A stretch of DNA of 64,000 nt from an uncultured Bacteroides sp. (lineage in GTDB: Bacteria; Bacteroidota; Bacteroidia; Bacteroidales; Bacteroidaceae), in NCBI GenBank assembly GCA_900755095.1, contig CAAEFE010000099.1:1-64000 (forward strand), in the 5' to 3' direction. The number at the start of each line of letters is the position of its first letter. Position 1 is the first letter of the stretch. The notes below the pieces were generated by a model that ran no database searches, had not been told where the DNA came from, and saw only the letters and a program-made list of their open reading frames with translations. Made by a program: the position numbers and the translations under genes. This document shows, one piece after another, positions 8,770 through 18,562 of this stretch.

Positions 8770-10802
8770 AAATCATAAGAAAAATGAAACGGTATAAACA
8801 CCGACACTTGCGTACCGGTCTGCCCATCGTTTCGGTTATCTATATTGAAACGTATCTTCTCATTTTTATTCTTTGTATTGAGTAGCTGTATCGTTTGATA
8901 GAGCACTTTCAGCCCCGTTCCCGTTCCTCTGGTCGAAGAAGCCACTTGCGGAAGATACCCCCGCCCGTTATCACAAATCACGATACGGACTCCTTTTCCT
9001 TCACGGGAAATACGGATAGTCAATTCCTTCTCACCGTCTTTTCCGGCCAGCCCGTGCTTTATCGCATTCTCTACCGGAATCTGTACAATCATGGAAGGAA
9101 TCATTATACTTTTTGCGTCCAGCCCCTCCTCCACTACGACCGACGCCGTGAACTCTTCGCCGACACGCCCGCTTTCCAAGCCAATATATGACTGTACAAA
9201 ATCCAGCTCATCCTGCAAAGAAACACTTAGTTTTTCTGTCAGTTCAAGACTCCGGCGGAGATATTTGACCAGTTCCATCAGATTATTCTTCACCTCTTCC
9301 GATCCATTGAACTGATTAATTTCACGCCCCAGCACATTGAAAGTGAAATGGGGAGAAATCCGGCCCCGCAAATTCTCCATACGGACGCGATTTATCTGTT
9401 GGAAGAAACGTTCACGAAGAAACTCCCGCTTTTTCCGCATATACCAGATGATCACCACCGTTCCGGCTGCCAGCAACAGGCAGACAAGCACCCAGATATA
9501 CATGCTCAGTTTCAATACACGCACTTCACCCGCTTGTCGTTGAATCTGCATTTCCTTGCGCAATACGATCGTGTCCTGACGGTAACGCATATCCAGTTCG
9601 GCTACACGGGTACGAATCCGTTCGCTACGGATGGAGTCATTCAGTTGATAATCACGTTTCAGATACTCATATGCATTACGGTAGTCACCTGCCTTTTCAT
9701 AATAATGTTGCAGATACTGGTTGCGTATAGTAAGCATATTGGCATCCACGTGTCCGGTAGAAGCAGTCCGTGCTATCATTTCCCTGGCACGAGCGATATT
9801 TCCTTTTTTCAGAGAAAGCTCAATCATCAGGGTTTCAATGTAGTGCATGGCGGAGTTGTTCTTTATCTCCGAAAAGTAACGGTAACCTTCATTCAGATTG
9901 TTTTCGGCAGAATCCAGCCGGTTCGTCAGCAGATAAAGATCGCCCAGATTAACTTTCGAAAGATTGCTTTCGAATACCATTTGCGGGTAATCCGCTATCA
10001 GCTCCGCTGCTTGCCGCATATAGACCAGGGCTTCCTGATAATCTTTCTTATAATAGTAATGATTTCCCCGATTATTAAGATACACCCACTTTTCGCTGAC
10101 TGTCATTTCATCAAAGAACTGTCCTGCCAGTTCGTAATAATGATTGGACAAATCAAAATCACGCAGATCCATGTAAGTCTGTCCCAGTCCGCAATAGACC
10201 GGAAATTTGGAATGTTCCGACAGATGCAGGGAGTCACAGATAAACAATGCTCTCCGGTAATAGGAAGCGGTATGTGCCAGTTCGCCACGATGCAGATGGG
10301 CATCCGCCAGATTCATACAGATATCTGAGAGAAGATGTCCCTTCTCTCCTTTCAGACGGTAAGCATAGGATTTCTCATAATAGGCAACCGCCGAATCGGG
10401 CTGATTGAGTTGCATCCAGACATTTCCCTCAATGTTATACACATCCGAAAGCACATCATTCCATCGCGGGCAGGCAGCTGCACGCTTATCATACTCTTTT
10501 ACAGGGCGGTTATAATAGAGGATAGAGTCGAAATCGGACGAGATGAAGAAAGTCTTTCCATACAATCCCATCAAGCGGTAATAACTCATCGAGTCCTGTG
10601 CCTGACGCATTGCGTTACGTAATAAAGAACGTGAATAAGGTAAGTTGGAAAACAGAGAATCCTGTGCACGGACTTCTAAAGAATCGATAAGTGACTGTTC
10701 ACACAAAGCGTGACTGCGGTGCCTATCCACGCAACTGCAGTTCCACAATATCAACAACCCTATCAACCCAAATAGCTTCATAGTAGATTTCGCTTTATTC
10801 AT
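8766..10802 (-). CDS. TPR-containing sensor histidine kinase (LytS/YpdA-like catalytic part)
   Basis: A 678-residue membrane sensor. It begins with a hydrophobic signal ending in NCSC, possibly a lipobox, followed by several TPR repeats outside the cytoplasm (about residues 60-400). A transmembrane helix (WVLVCLLLAAGTVVIIWYM) follows, then a His_kinase domain with the phosphorylated His485 in ISPHFTFNVL, and an ATPase domain with PVENAIKHGL and DNGRGY. The frame is open to 10844, but that start lies in the -7 promoter box. The ATG at 10802, preceded by AAGGGG, is chosen. The TPR-TM-kinase design is common in Bacteroides for sensing envelope proteins; its signal is unknown. Confidence 0.9.
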   Translation of the reverse strand: MNKAKSTMKLFGLIGLLILWNCSCVDRHRSHALCEQSLIDSLEVRAQDSLFSNLPYSRSLLRNAMRQAQDSMSYYRLMGLYGKTFFISSDFDSILYYNRPVKEYDKRAAACPRWNDVLSDVYNIEGNVWMQLNQPDSAVAYYEKSYAYRLKGEKGHLLSDICMNLADAHLHRGELAHTASYYRRALFICDSLHLSEHSKFPVYCGLGQTYMDLRDFDLSNHYYELAGQFFDEMTVSEKWVYLNNRGNHYYYKKDYQEALVYMRQAAELIADYPQMVFESNLSKVNLGDLYLLTNRLDSAENNLNEGYRYFSEIKNNSAMHYIETLMIELSLKKGNIARAREMIARTASTGHVDANMLTIRNQYLQHYYEKAGDYRNAYEYLKRDYQLNDSIRSERIRTRVAELDMRYRQDTIVLRKEMQIQRQAGEVRVLKLSMYIWVLVCLLLAAGTVVIIWYMRKKREFLRERFFQQINRVRMENLRGRISPHFTFNVLGREINQFNGSEEVKNNLMELVKYLRRSLELTEKLSVSLQDELDFVQSYIGLESGRVGEEFTASVVVEEGLDAKSIMIPSMIVQIPVENAIKHGLAGKDGEKELTIRISREGKGVRIVICDNGRGYLPQVASSTRGTGTGLKVLYQTIQLLNTKNKNEKIRFNIDNRNDGQTGTQVSVFIPFHFSYDL

Positions 10803-10833
10803 CCCCTTTGTCCGTGTTGAATTTTGAATGCCA

Positions 10834-10864
10834 CAAAAATACATTAATTATATTGAATCTCAAC
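10834..10864 (-). promoter_or_regulatory. Promoter of the kinase-regulator operon
   Basis: On the minus strand GTTG (10864-10861), 19 nt, then TATTTTTG (10841-10834) fit the Bacteroides promoter. The box overlaps the first ATG of the long kinase frame, which excludes that ATG as the start. Confidence 0.6.
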
Positions 10865-10922
10865 GAAATTTATTATTTTTTTTAATACCTTTGTCCCCAT
10901 ATAAACATGAGTAACTGACCTA

Positions 10923-11825
10923 ATGAGTCCATTGAACTTTACCCACATTCTGACACAGGCAGTCGATGAGCTATCGGAAAGCGAATCTTACAAAGGGCTG
11001 TTTCATCAACATAAAGATGGCGAACCATTGCCCTCTGCTAAAGTTTTGTATGAAATTATCGAGCTTTCACGTGCCATTCTCTTCCCCGGATACTACGGAA
11101 ATTCCACCATCAACAGCCGGACAATCAATTATCACATCGGTGTAAATATCGAAAAGTTATTTGACTTGCTCACAGAGCAAATCCTGGCCGGACTATGTTT
11201 CAGTACGGCTGAAGGAGACTGCAATGTCTGCTCGGAGTCGAGAAGAGAAGAAGCCGCCCGACTGGCTGCGAACTTTATCAGTAAACTACCCGCCATGAGA
11301 AGAATACTGGCTACGGACGTAGAAGCTGCCTACAACGGTGACCCCGCCGCCAAGAGCTACGGTGAAGTTATTTTCTGTTATCCCGCCATTAAGGCAATCA
11401 GCAACTATCGTATTGCGCACGAACTGCTGGAACTGGGTGTTCCCCTGATTCCTCGCATGATCACGGAAATGGCTCATAGCGAGACGGGGATCGATATCCA
11501 TCCGGGAGCGAAGATAGGCAGTCACTTTACCATAGACCACGGAACGGGTGTCGTGATCGGCGCTACAAGCATCATCGGGAACAATGTCAAATTATATCAG
11601 GGTGTCACCCTGGGAGCAAAAAGCTTCCCGCTGGATGCCGACGGAAAACCGATCAAGGGTATCCCCCGCCACCCGATACTGGAAGACAATGTCATAGTCT
11701 ACTCAAACGCCACCATCCTTGGAAGAATTACTATCGGAAGCGACGCAACCGTAGGAGGAAATATCTGGGTAACGGAAAACATTCCCGCCGGAGCAAAGAT
11801 TGTACAGACAAAAGCAAAGAAATAA
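10923..11825 (+). CDS. cysE: Serine O-acetyltransferase
   Basis: Transfers acetyl from acetyl-CoA to L-serine, giving O-acetylserine for cysteine synthesis. The 300-residue protein has an alpha-helical N-terminal part and a left-handed beta helix of hexapeptide repeats from about residue 185 (GIDIHPGAKIGSHFTIDHGT, then GVVIGATSIIG and NVKLYQGVTLGA). The catalytic His is in DHGTG. It is longer than the usual bacterial enzyme because of a larger helical N-terminus, as in EpsC-type relatives. TACCTTTG at 10886-10893 is a candidate -7 box. The next gene starts 16 nt downstream. Confidence 0.94.
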   Translation: MSPLNFTHILTQAVDELSESESYKGLFHQHKDGEPLPSAKVLYEIIELSRAILFPGYYGNSTINSRTINYHIGVNIEKLFDLLTEQILAGLCFSTAEGDCNVCSESRREEAARLAANFISKLPAMRRILATDVEAAYNGDPAAKSYGEVIFCYPAIKAISNYRIAHELLELGVPLIPRMITEMAHSETGIDIHPGAKIGSHFTIDHGTGVVIGATSIIGNNVKLYQGVTLGAKSFPLDADGKPIKGIPRHPILEDNVIVYSNATILGRITIGSDATVGGNIWVTENIPAGAKIVQTKAKK

Positions 11826-11841
11826 AATCAATAAACTATAT

Positions 11842-13287
11842 ATGAGCGAACAATTCGAGATGATAGCCAAGACCTTCCAAGGACTGGAAGAGATACTTGC
11901 TAAAGAACTTACAACACTGGGAGCCAACGATATCCAGATAGGACGTCGCATGGTTTCATTTACAGGAGACAAGCGTATGATGTACAAGGCAAATTTCTGC
12001 CTCCGTACTGCTATCCGCATTCTGAAGCCGATCAAGAATTTTACGGCAAAGGATGCTGATGAAGTTTACAACCAGATACAGGCCATTCCATGGGAAGAGT
12101 ATCTTGATGTGAACAAGACGTTTGCGATAGACGCGGTTGTTTTCAGCGAAGAATTTCGCCATTCAAAGTTCGTTTCGTACAAAGTGAAAGACGCCATCGT
12201 GGACTATTTCCGTGAAAAGACAGGCAAACGCCCGTCGGTACGCATCAATAATCCGGATGTACTACTCAATATCCATATTGCACATACCACTTGTACGTTG
12301 TCTCTGGACTCTTCCGGAGAGTCGCTTCATCGTCGCGGATACCGCCAGGAACAGGTAGAAGCTCCGTTGAACGAAGTACTGGCTGCCGGTATGGTTCTAA
12401 TGACAGGATGGCGCGGTGAATGTGACCTGATTGACCCGATGTGCGGTTCGGGCACGATTCCTATAGAAGCTGCACTGATCGCAAGAAACATCGCTCCGGG
12501 AGTATTCCGCAAAGGATTCGCATTCGAGAAATGGGTGGATTTCGATTCGGAGATGTTCGATGAGATTTACAATGATGATAGTCAGGAGCGCGAATTCACC
12601 CATAAGATTTACGGATATGACAACAGTCCGAAAGCGAATGAAATAGCGACGCATAATATAAAAGCGGCGGGTGTATCCAAAGATGTGACGCTGAAACTGC
12701 AACCGTTCCAGCAATTCGAACAGCCGCAGGAGAAGTCCATCATCGTGATGAATCCTCCTTATGGCGAACGTATCTCTACCAATGACCTGCTCGGACTGTA
12801 CCAGATGATTGGCGAGCGTCTGAAGCACGCATTTGTAGGAAACGAGGCTTGGGTACTCTCTTATAGAGAAGAATGCTTCGATCAGATCGGGCTGAAACCA
12901 AGCAAGAAAGTGCCGTTGTTCAATGGCGCATTGGAATGCGAGTTCCGCAAATACGAGATTTTCGACGGGAAATATAAGGAGTTCAAGAGTCAGGAGGGAG
13001 AAGGAGAAGAGAAGAAAGAGACTGAAGGAGGCTATGATACTCCCAGACCCAGAGAAAGAAAGGAATTCAAACCACGCAGAGAAGGCGAGTACAAGCCACG
13101 TCGAGAAGGGGAGTTCAAACCTCGTAAAGAAGGAGACTTCAAGCCGAGACGGGAAGAAGGAAGCTTTACCCGGGATGACAGGGACAAAAAGCCTAGAGGC
13201 GAGTTCCGAGGGGAAAGAGATTCGAGAGCTCCGAGAGAATTCAGAGGAAACCGTGAGCCTAGGATACCGAAGAAGGAAGAAGAGTAA
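11842..13287 (+). CDS. THUMP-domain 23S rRNA guanine-N2 methyltransferase with Arg-rich tail
   Basis: An SAM-dependent RNA methyltransferase of the RlmL/YcbY N-terminal type (481 residues). A THUMP RNA-binding domain spans about 45-155. The Rossmann methylase has its SAM loop DPMCGSGT from residue 198 and the catalytic NPPYGER from 304. The family modifies G2445 of 23S rRNA in E. coli; the same target here is inference. From about residue 395 the protein ends in a charged tail built from imperfect copies of FKPRREGE and RGERDSR, likely a non-specific RNA-binding extension. MSEQFEMIAKTF is chosen as start over an ATG 14 codons upstream that overlaps cysE. Confidence 0.9.
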   Translation: MSEQFEMIAKTFQGLEEILAKELTTLGANDIQIGRRMVSFTGDKRMMYKANFCLRTAIRILKPIKNFTAKDADEVYNQIQAIPWEEYLDVNKTFAIDAVVFSEEFRHSKFVSYKVKDAIVDYFREKTGKRPSVRINNPDVLLNIHIAHTTCTLSLDSSGESLHRRGYRQEQVEAPLNEVLAAGMVLMTGWRGECDLIDPMCGSGTIPIEAALIARNIAPGVFRKGFAFEKWVDFDSEMFDEIYNDDSQEREFTHKIYGYDNSPKANEIATHNIKAAGVSKDVTLKLQPFQQFEQPQEKSIIVMNPPYGERISTNDLLGLYQMIGERLKHAFVGNEAWVLSYREECFDQIGLKPSKKVPLFNGALECEFRKYEIFDGKYKEFKSQEGEGEEKKETEGGYDTPRPRERKEFKPRREGEYKPRREGEFKPRKEGDFKPRREEGSFTRDDRDKKPRGEFRGERDSRAPREFRGNREPRIPKKEEE

Positions 13288-13298
13288 TTTCATAGATA

Positions 13299-13331
13299 GT
13301 TAATGGCATCTCACTAAAAAATGCCATTAAC
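13299..13331 (+). terminator. Hairpin after the rRNA methyltransferase gene
   Basis: GTTAATGGCAT (13299-13309) pairs with ATGCCATTAAC (13321-13331). No strong T run follows, so terminator function is moderate. A second small hairpin (AAGGTCGCA/TGCGATCTT) lies near 13350-13367. Confidence 0.5.
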
Positions 13332-13495
13332 TTATTGATAGACAATATAAGGTCGCATTTTGCGATCTTATCATTTGATGAGTAAGAAAGCGAATTGAAT
13401 ATCTCGAAAAAGACGTATCATCCGACAGAGAAAGACAACTCTCCTGAACAGGGTAAAATAGAAGGATTTAAAACCAATAAAGATAAATAAAAGCA

Positions 13496-15694
13496 ATGAG
13501 TAAAATTGGAAAAAGAGCCATTCTGATATTGCTGGCGCTACCAATCGGATTCAATGTTATGGCACAGGAAATCAAAAAGCTGACACTGGAAGACTTGATT
13601 CCGGGCGGCGAGACCTACCGTTATGCAGAAAACCTGTACGGCCTGCAATGGTGGGGAGACGTGTGTATCAAACCGAGTACCGACACCATCTACACAGTTC
13701 AACCCAAAACAGGGAAAGAGACAGTGCTGACTACCCTCGGACAAATCAACAAAGTACTGGCAGACAATAAAGCAGGGAAACTGCCGACCCCGTACTCAAT
13801 CCGCTACCCGTGGGCGGACAAACCGCAAATGTTACTGAAAGTATCCGGTAAGTACATCGTATACGATTTCGAGAACAACCGGATTGTCAGCACACTGAAG
13901 TTGAAAGATAAAGCAGCCAACGAAGATTATTGCGTCGCCAACGGAAACGTAGCCTACACAGTCAACAACAACCTGTATGTGAACGAACAGGCAATCACCG
14001 ACGAACCCGAAGGCATCGTCTGCGGGCAATCCGTCCACCGCAATGAATTCGGCATCAACAAAGGTACCTTCTGGAGCCCGAAAGGCAACCTGCTCGCTTT
14101 CTACCGCATGGACGAAAGCATGGTGACGCAATACCCACTTGTAGACATCACCGCACGTGTAGGAGAAGTGAATAACGTCCGTTACCCGATGGCAGGAATG
14201 ACCAGCCACCAAGTAAAAGTAGGCGTCTACAACCCCTCCACCGGCAAGACCATCTATCTGAATGCAGGTGATCCGACCGACCGTTACTTCACCAATATCA
14301 GCTGGTCACCGGACGAAAAGAGCATTTATCTGATCGAACTGAACCGCGACCAGAACCACGCCGTACTTTGCCAATATGACGCAACGACAGGCAAGTTACT
14401 GGGCAAACTGCTGGAAGAAACACACACCAAATATGTAGAGCCTCAACACCCCATCGTATTCTTACCGTGGGACAGCAATAAATTCATCTACCAGAGCCAG
14501 CGCGACGGATATAACCATCTATATTTATGCGACCTCACCTCCAGCCTCAAAGGCGAATGGAAAAGCGATGCCGCAGGCGGCAAGCATATCGAATACATCC
14601 CGACGAAGCAACTGACCGAAGGCAAATGGCTGGTAGGCGACATTCTGGGTTTCAACGCCAAGAGGAAAGAAGTCATCTTCCAAGGAGTGGATGGTACAGG
14701 CTCCAATAACTTTGCAGTAAATGTCAACACAGGAAAGCGCAGCCTCCCGTTCAGCTTCCGTTCTACCACAGAAGGAGAACATAACGGAATGCTCAGCGCA
14801 TCGGGAAGTTACCTCATCGACCGTTATTCGACTCCTACCCTTCCGCGCCGCATTGACATCGTGGATACCAAAAGCCTGAAAACAGTCAACCTGCTGACAG
14901 CCAAGGACCCATACGAAGGCTACGAGATGCCGACCATCGAAACCGGTACTATTAAAGCCGACGACGGAACGACCGACTTATACTACCGCCTCACCAAACC
15001 CGCAGATTTCGACCCGAACAAAAAGTATCCGGTCATCGTCTACGTATACGGCGGTCCGCACGCACAACTCGTCACCGGCGGCTGGCTGAACGGCTCCCGC
15101 GGATGGGATATCTATATGGCTAACAAAGGCTATATCATGTTCACCCTCGACAACCGCGGCAGTGCCAACCGTGGACTGGAATTCGAAAACGCCACCTTCC
15201 GCCGCCTCGGCATCGAAGAAGGCAAAGACCAGGTGAAAGGCATTGAATTTCTGAAGTCCCTCCCCTACATAGACGGAAACCGCATCGGTGTACACGGATG
15301 GAGCTTCGGAGGACACATGACCACTGCCTTGCTGCTCCGCTACCCCGAAATATTCAAGGTAGGCGTAGCCGGCGGACCTGTCATCGACTGGGGATATTAC
15401 GAAGTGATGTACGGCGAACGTTATATGGACACTCCGGAAAGCAATCCGGAAGGCTACAAAGAATGTAATCTGAAGAACCTTGCCGGACAACTGAAAGGTC
15501 ATCTGCTCATTATCCATGACGACCACGATGACACTTGCGTACCGCAGCACACACTGTCGTTCATGAAAGCCTGTGTAGATGCCCGCACCTACCCCGACCT
15601 GTTTATCTATCCGTGCCACAAGCACAACGTATCAGGCCGCGACCGTGTACATCTGCACGAGAAAATCACCCGATACTTTGAGCAAAACCTATAG
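13496..15694 (+). CDS. Dipeptidyl peptidase IV (S9B serine peptidase)
   Basis: Removes N-terminal dipeptides, usually X-Pro, from peptides. The 732-residue protein has a signal peptide (residues 1-23, ending NVMAQ), so it works in the periplasm or at the surface. A beta-propeller (about 40-480) is followed by an alpha/beta hydrolase domain with the nucleophile Ser603 in GWSFGGH, the acidic residue in IHDDHDDTC (about 675-679) and the histidine in CHKHNVSG (708-710). Gut Bacteroides homologues resemble human DPP-4; action on host peptides such as GLP-1 is known for the family but is inference here. It stands alone between a hairpin and purD. Confidence 0.93.
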   Translation: MSKIGKRAILILLALPIGFNVMAQEIKKLTLEDLIPGGETYRYAENLYGLQWWGDVCIKPSTDTIYTVQPKTGKETVLTTLGQINKVLADNKAGKLPTPYSIRYPWADKPQMLLKVSGKYIVYDFENNRIVSTLKLKDKAANEDYCVANGNVAYTVNNNLYVNEQAITDEPEGIVCGQSVHRNEFGINKGTFWSPKGNLLAFYRMDESMVTQYPLVDITARVGEVNNVRYPMAGMTSHQVKVGVYNPSTGKTIYLNAGDPTDRYFTNISWSPDEKSIYLIELNRDQNHAVLCQYDATTGKLLGKLLEETHTKYVEPQHPIVFLPWDSNKFIYQSQRDGYNHLYLCDLTSSLKGEWKSDAAGGKHIEYIPTKQLTEGKWLVGDILGFNAKRKEVIFQGVDGTGSNNFAVNVNTGKRSLPFSFRSTTEGEHNGMLSASGSYLIDRYSTPTLPRRIDIVDTKSLKTVNLLTAKDPYEGYEMPTIETGTIKADDGTTDLYYRLTKPADFDPNKKYPVIVYVYGGPHAQLVTGGWLNGSRGWDIYMANKGYIMFTLDNRGSANRGLEFENATFRRLGIEEGKDQVKGIEFLKSLPYIDGNRIGVHGWSFGGHMTTALLLRYPEIFKVGVAGGPVIDWGYYEVMYGERYMDTPESNPEGYKECNLKNLAGQLKGHLLIIHDDHDDTCVPQHTLSFMKACVDARTYPDLFIYPCHKHNVSGRDRVHLHEKITRYFEQNL

Positions 15695-15731
15695 CAACCT
15701 ATAATTGACAGCTCACAGCATCACACCGAAA

Positions 15732-15767
15732 AACTCATAACTGAAAACTCATAACTTAATACTCATT
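15732..15767 (+). repeat. 7-bp-period array before purD
   Basis: AACTCAT, AACTGAA, AACTCAT, AACTTAA, TACTCAT follow one another with a 7-nt register, ending immediately before the purD ATG. This is one of several such heptamer arrays in the window. Confidence 0.7.
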
Positions 15768-17042
15768 ATGAAGATATTATTACTAGGCTCGGGCGGCCGC
15801 GAACATGCACTGGCATGGAAAATTGCCCAAAGTTCGAAAGTTGAAAAGCTGTACATCGCTCCGGGAAACGCCGGAACAAACGCCGTAGGCGAGAATGTCA
15901 ACATCAAAGCTACCGACTTTGAAGCGATCAGCGCTTTCGCCCTGAAAGAAAACATCGAAATGGTAGTAGTAGGTCCCGAAGACCCGTTGGTAAAAGGCAT
16001 CTACGATTACTTCCAGAACCGTCCCGAACTGAAACATATCGCCGTTATCGGTCCGTCCGCCAACGGAGCACAGCTGGAGGGCAGCAAGGAATTTGCCAAA
16101 GGCTTCATGATGCGTCATCAAATCCCGACGGCCCGATATAAAAGTATCACAGCCGAAAATCTCGAAGAAGGTCTGGCTTTCCTCGAAACGCTGGAAGCCC
16201 CATACGTGCTGAAAGCTGACGGGCTCTGTGCCGGAAAAGGCGTTCTGATCCTCCCCACACTGGACGAGGCAAAGAAAGAACTCAAGGAAATGCTTGCCGG
16301 TATGTTCGGCTCCGCATCGGCAACAGTCGTTATTGAAGAGTTCCTGAGTGGTATCGAATGTTCCGTATTCGTGCTTACCGACGGCGAACACTACAAAGTC
16401 CTCCCCGTAGCGAAAGACTACAAGCGTATCGGTGAAGGCGACAAAGGACTTAATACAGGCGGTATGGGCAGCGTGACTCCGGTTCCGTTTGCCGACGAAG
16501 AATTCATGGAAAAAGTACGTACCCGCATCATCGAACCTACCATCAACGGACTGAAAGAAGAAAATATCGTCTACAAAGGCTTCATCTTCCTCGGACTGAT
16601 CCGGGTAAAAGGCGAACCGATGGTGATCGAATATAACGTCCGCATGGGCGACCCGGAGACGGAAAGCGTGATGCTCCGCATCCAGAGCGACCTCGTGGAG
16701 TTGCTGGAAGGTACAGCCGCAGGCAACCTTGACGAAAAGACGCTGGTCATGGACCCGCGCTCGGCAGGTTGTGTGATCCTTGTGAGCGGCGGTTATCCCG
16801 AAGCATACGAAAAAGGCTTCCCTATCAGCGGTCTGGAACAGGCTGCCGCTACCGAAAGCATCATTTTCCATGCCGGAACAGCCATGAAAGACGGACAAAT
16901 CGTAACGAACGGAGGACGTGTGATCGCCGTCTGCTCTTATGGCGCAACGAAGGAAGAAGCGCTGGCACAGAGCTATAAAGTGGCAGATATGATCAACTTC
17001 GACAAAAAATATTTCCGTCGCGATATCGGATTCGACTTATAA
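15768..17042 (+). CDS. purD: Phosphoribosylamine-glycine ligase (GAR synthetase)
   Basis: Second step of purine synthesis: ATP-dependent joining of 5-phosphoribosylamine and glycine. The 424-residue protein has the N-terminal nucleotide-binding fold ([19 protein letters not shown]) and the ATP-grasp domain with [10 protein letters not shown] (about 145-155) and the metal-binding [14 protein letters not shown] (about 285-298). The length is standard. It shares one base with the next gene (TAATG), so the following membrane protein is translationally coupled. A heptamer-repeat array directly precedes it. Confidence 0.97.
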   Translation: MKILLLGSGGREHALAWKIAQSSKVEKLYIAPGNAGTNAVGENVNIKATDFEAISAFALKENIEMVVVGPEDPLVKGIYDYFQNRPELKHIAVIGPSANGAQLEGSKEFAKGFMMRHQIPTARYKSITAENLEEGLAFLETLEAPYVLKADGLCAGKGVLILPTLDEAKKELKEMLAGMFGSASATVVIEEFLSGIECSVFVLTDGEHYKVLPVAKDYKRIGEGDKGLNTGGMGSVTPVPFADEEFMEKVRTRIIEPTINGLKEENIVYKGFIFLGLIRVKGEPMVIEYNVRMGDPETESVMLRIQSDLVELLEGTAAGNLDEKTLVMDPRSAGCVILVSGGYPEAYEKGFPISGLEQAAATESIIFHAGTAMKDGQIVTNGGRVIAVCSYGATKEEALAQSYKVADMINFDKKYFRRDIGFDL

Positions 17043-18052
17043 TGAAAAGCAAGAGACTACAAGGTTTGGTCACAGCAGGGCGGTGGACACTCCCTGCTGC
17101 GATTTTCATCTGCACCCTTTGTTGGGTGCTGACCTCTGTCCTATTGCCCGAACTCACCATGACAGCGGGCGAAGAAGGCGGTTCCGTGCTTTGGCAGTCT
17201 GCCCGCACGTTGCTGCTCCCCGCATGGGCGGAGCATCTTGTCAGTTTCTTGATTTACGCGGCTATCGGCTATTTCCTGATCGAGCTGAACAACCGGTTCA
17301 GTATCATCCGTATGCGGGCTTCCGTGCAGACAGCTATCTATTTTCTGCTGGTCACCGTCTGTCCGGAGATGCACCTGTTATATGCCGGAAACGTTGCCGC
17401 CATAACCTTTTTATTCTCCATCTATTTCCTGTTCAAGAGTTACCAGCAGGCACAGGCGTCAGGATATCTGTTCTACTCGTTCCTGTTTATCGGTGCAGGG
17501 AGCATTCTCTTTCCCCAGCTCACCTTCTTCTCGGTGCTCTGGTTGTTTGAGGCGCACCGTTTTCAGTCACTTACGTTCCGTAGTTTCTGTGGCGCGCTGG
17601 TAGGATGGACAATGCCCTACTGGATGCTGTTCGGACACGCTTTCTTCTACGATCAGATAGAGCTGTTCTATCATCCTTTCAAAGAACTGGCTACTTTTGG
17701 AGATATATTCAACCTACAGATACTCCAGCCGTGGGAGCTGGCGACTCTCGGCTATCTGTTTGTATTGTTCATCGTCAGCGCCGCCCATTGCGTCGTTGCC
17801 GGATTCGAAGATAAGATACGTACGCGCGCCTATTTACAGTTTCTCATAGACGTGACACTCTTTCTCTTCGTACTGATTGTGCTACAGCCGTCACAATGCA
17901 GCAATCTCTTGCCATTGCTCATGATAAGCAACAGCATACTGATCGGCCACCTTTTTGTGCTGACCAACAATAAAACATCGAATATATTCTTCATTGTTGC
18001 TACGGTCTGCCTCATCCTTTTATTTGTTTTTAACGTATGGACGCTTTTATAG
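17042..18052 (+). CDS. Polytopic inner-membrane protein, unknown function
   Basis: A 336-residue protein with roughly nine or ten hydrophobic segments, for instance WTLPAAIFICTLCWVLTSVL at residues 16-35 and IFFIVATVCLILLFVFNVW near the end. No catalytic motif or transporter signature is recognised. It is coupled to purD by a TAATG overlap and overlaps the DedA-like gene by 16 nt, so all three are probably in one transcript. The link to purine synthesis may be only positional. Confidence 0.7.
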   Translation: MKSKRLQGLVTAGRWTLPAAIFICTLCWVLTSVLLPELTMTAGEEGGSVLWQSARTLLLPAWAEHLVSFLIYAAIGYFLIELNNRFSIIRMRASVQTAIYFLLVTVCPEMHLLYAGNVAAITFLFSIYFLFKSYQQAQASGYLFYSFLFIGAGSILFPQLTFFSVLWLFEAHRFQSLTFRSFCGALVGWTMPYWMLFGHAFFYDQIELFYHPFKELATFGDIFNLQILQPWELATLGYLFVLFIVSAAHCVVAGFEDKIRTRAYLQFLIDVTLFLFVLIVLQPSQCSNLLPLLMISNSILIGHLFVLTNNKTSNIFFIVATVCLILLFVFNVWTLL

Positions 18053-18516
18053 ACTCAACGATACAACTCCTCATCGAATGGGGACTTCCGGGATTGTTTA
18101 TCTCGGCCTTACTCGCAGGGAGTATTGTACCATTCAGTTCCGAACTGGTGTTGGTAGCACTGGTAAAACTCGGACTGCCACCCACTGCCTGTATACTGGC
18201 TGCCACCCTCGGCAATACGGCAGGCGGAATGACCTGCTACTATATGGGGCGCCTGGGCAAAATAAGCTGGATTGAGAAATACTTCAAAGTAAAGAAGGAG
18301 AAAGTAGACAAGATGGTAAGATTCCTGCAAGGAAAAGGAGCATTGATGGCATTCTTCGCTTTCCTGCCGGCCATCGGAGAGGTGATCTCCATCGCACTGG
18401 GATTTATGCGAAGTAATATATGGCTTACCACCGCCTCCATGTTTGTCGGCAAACTGATACGTTACATTCTGCTTCTGTACGTACTGGAAAGCGCATGGAA
18501 CGTCGTTGCGGGATGA
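18037..18516 (+). CDS. DedA/YqaA-family membrane protein (VTT domain)
   Basis: A 159-residue membrane protein of the SNARE-associated/VTT group. Visible are the N-terminal helix pair with LIEWGLPGLFISALLAGSIV, the glycine-rich re-entrant segment TLGNTAGGMTCYYMGR and the FAFLPAIGEVISIALGFMR segment. It resembles the small YqaA subfamily. Relatives of the wider superfamily flip lipid carriers such as undecaprenyl phosphate or phospholipids; that role is inference here. The start lies inside the preceding gene. Confidence 0.8.
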   Translation: MDAFIDSTIQLLIEWGLPGLFISALLAGSIVPFSSELVLVALVKLGLPPTACILAATLGNTAGGMTCYYMGRLGKISWIEKYFKVKKEKVDKMVRFLQGKGALMAFFAFLPAIGEVISIALGFMRSNIWLTTASMFVGKLIRYILLLYVLESAWNVVAG

Positions 18517-18519
18517 AAT

Positions 18520-18554
18520 AATAGGTAATAAGTAACAGGTAACAGGTAATAAGT
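18520..18554 (+). repeat. 7-bp-period array before mnmD
   Basis: GTAATAA, GTAACAG, GTAACAG, GTAATAA, GTT follow in a 7-nt register, just upstream of the mnmD start. Confidence 0.75.
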
Positions 18555-18562
18555 TTTTTGAG

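Noticed and set aside
10803..10844. Longer N-terminus of the histidine kinase
   Set aside because: The first ATG lies in the -7 promoter box TATTTTTG, so the transcript would begin downstream of it; the ATG at 10802 has a good ribosome site and gives a signal sequence.
15783..16898. Minus-strand frame of 371 codons
   Set aside because: It is the antisense of purD and has no family pattern.
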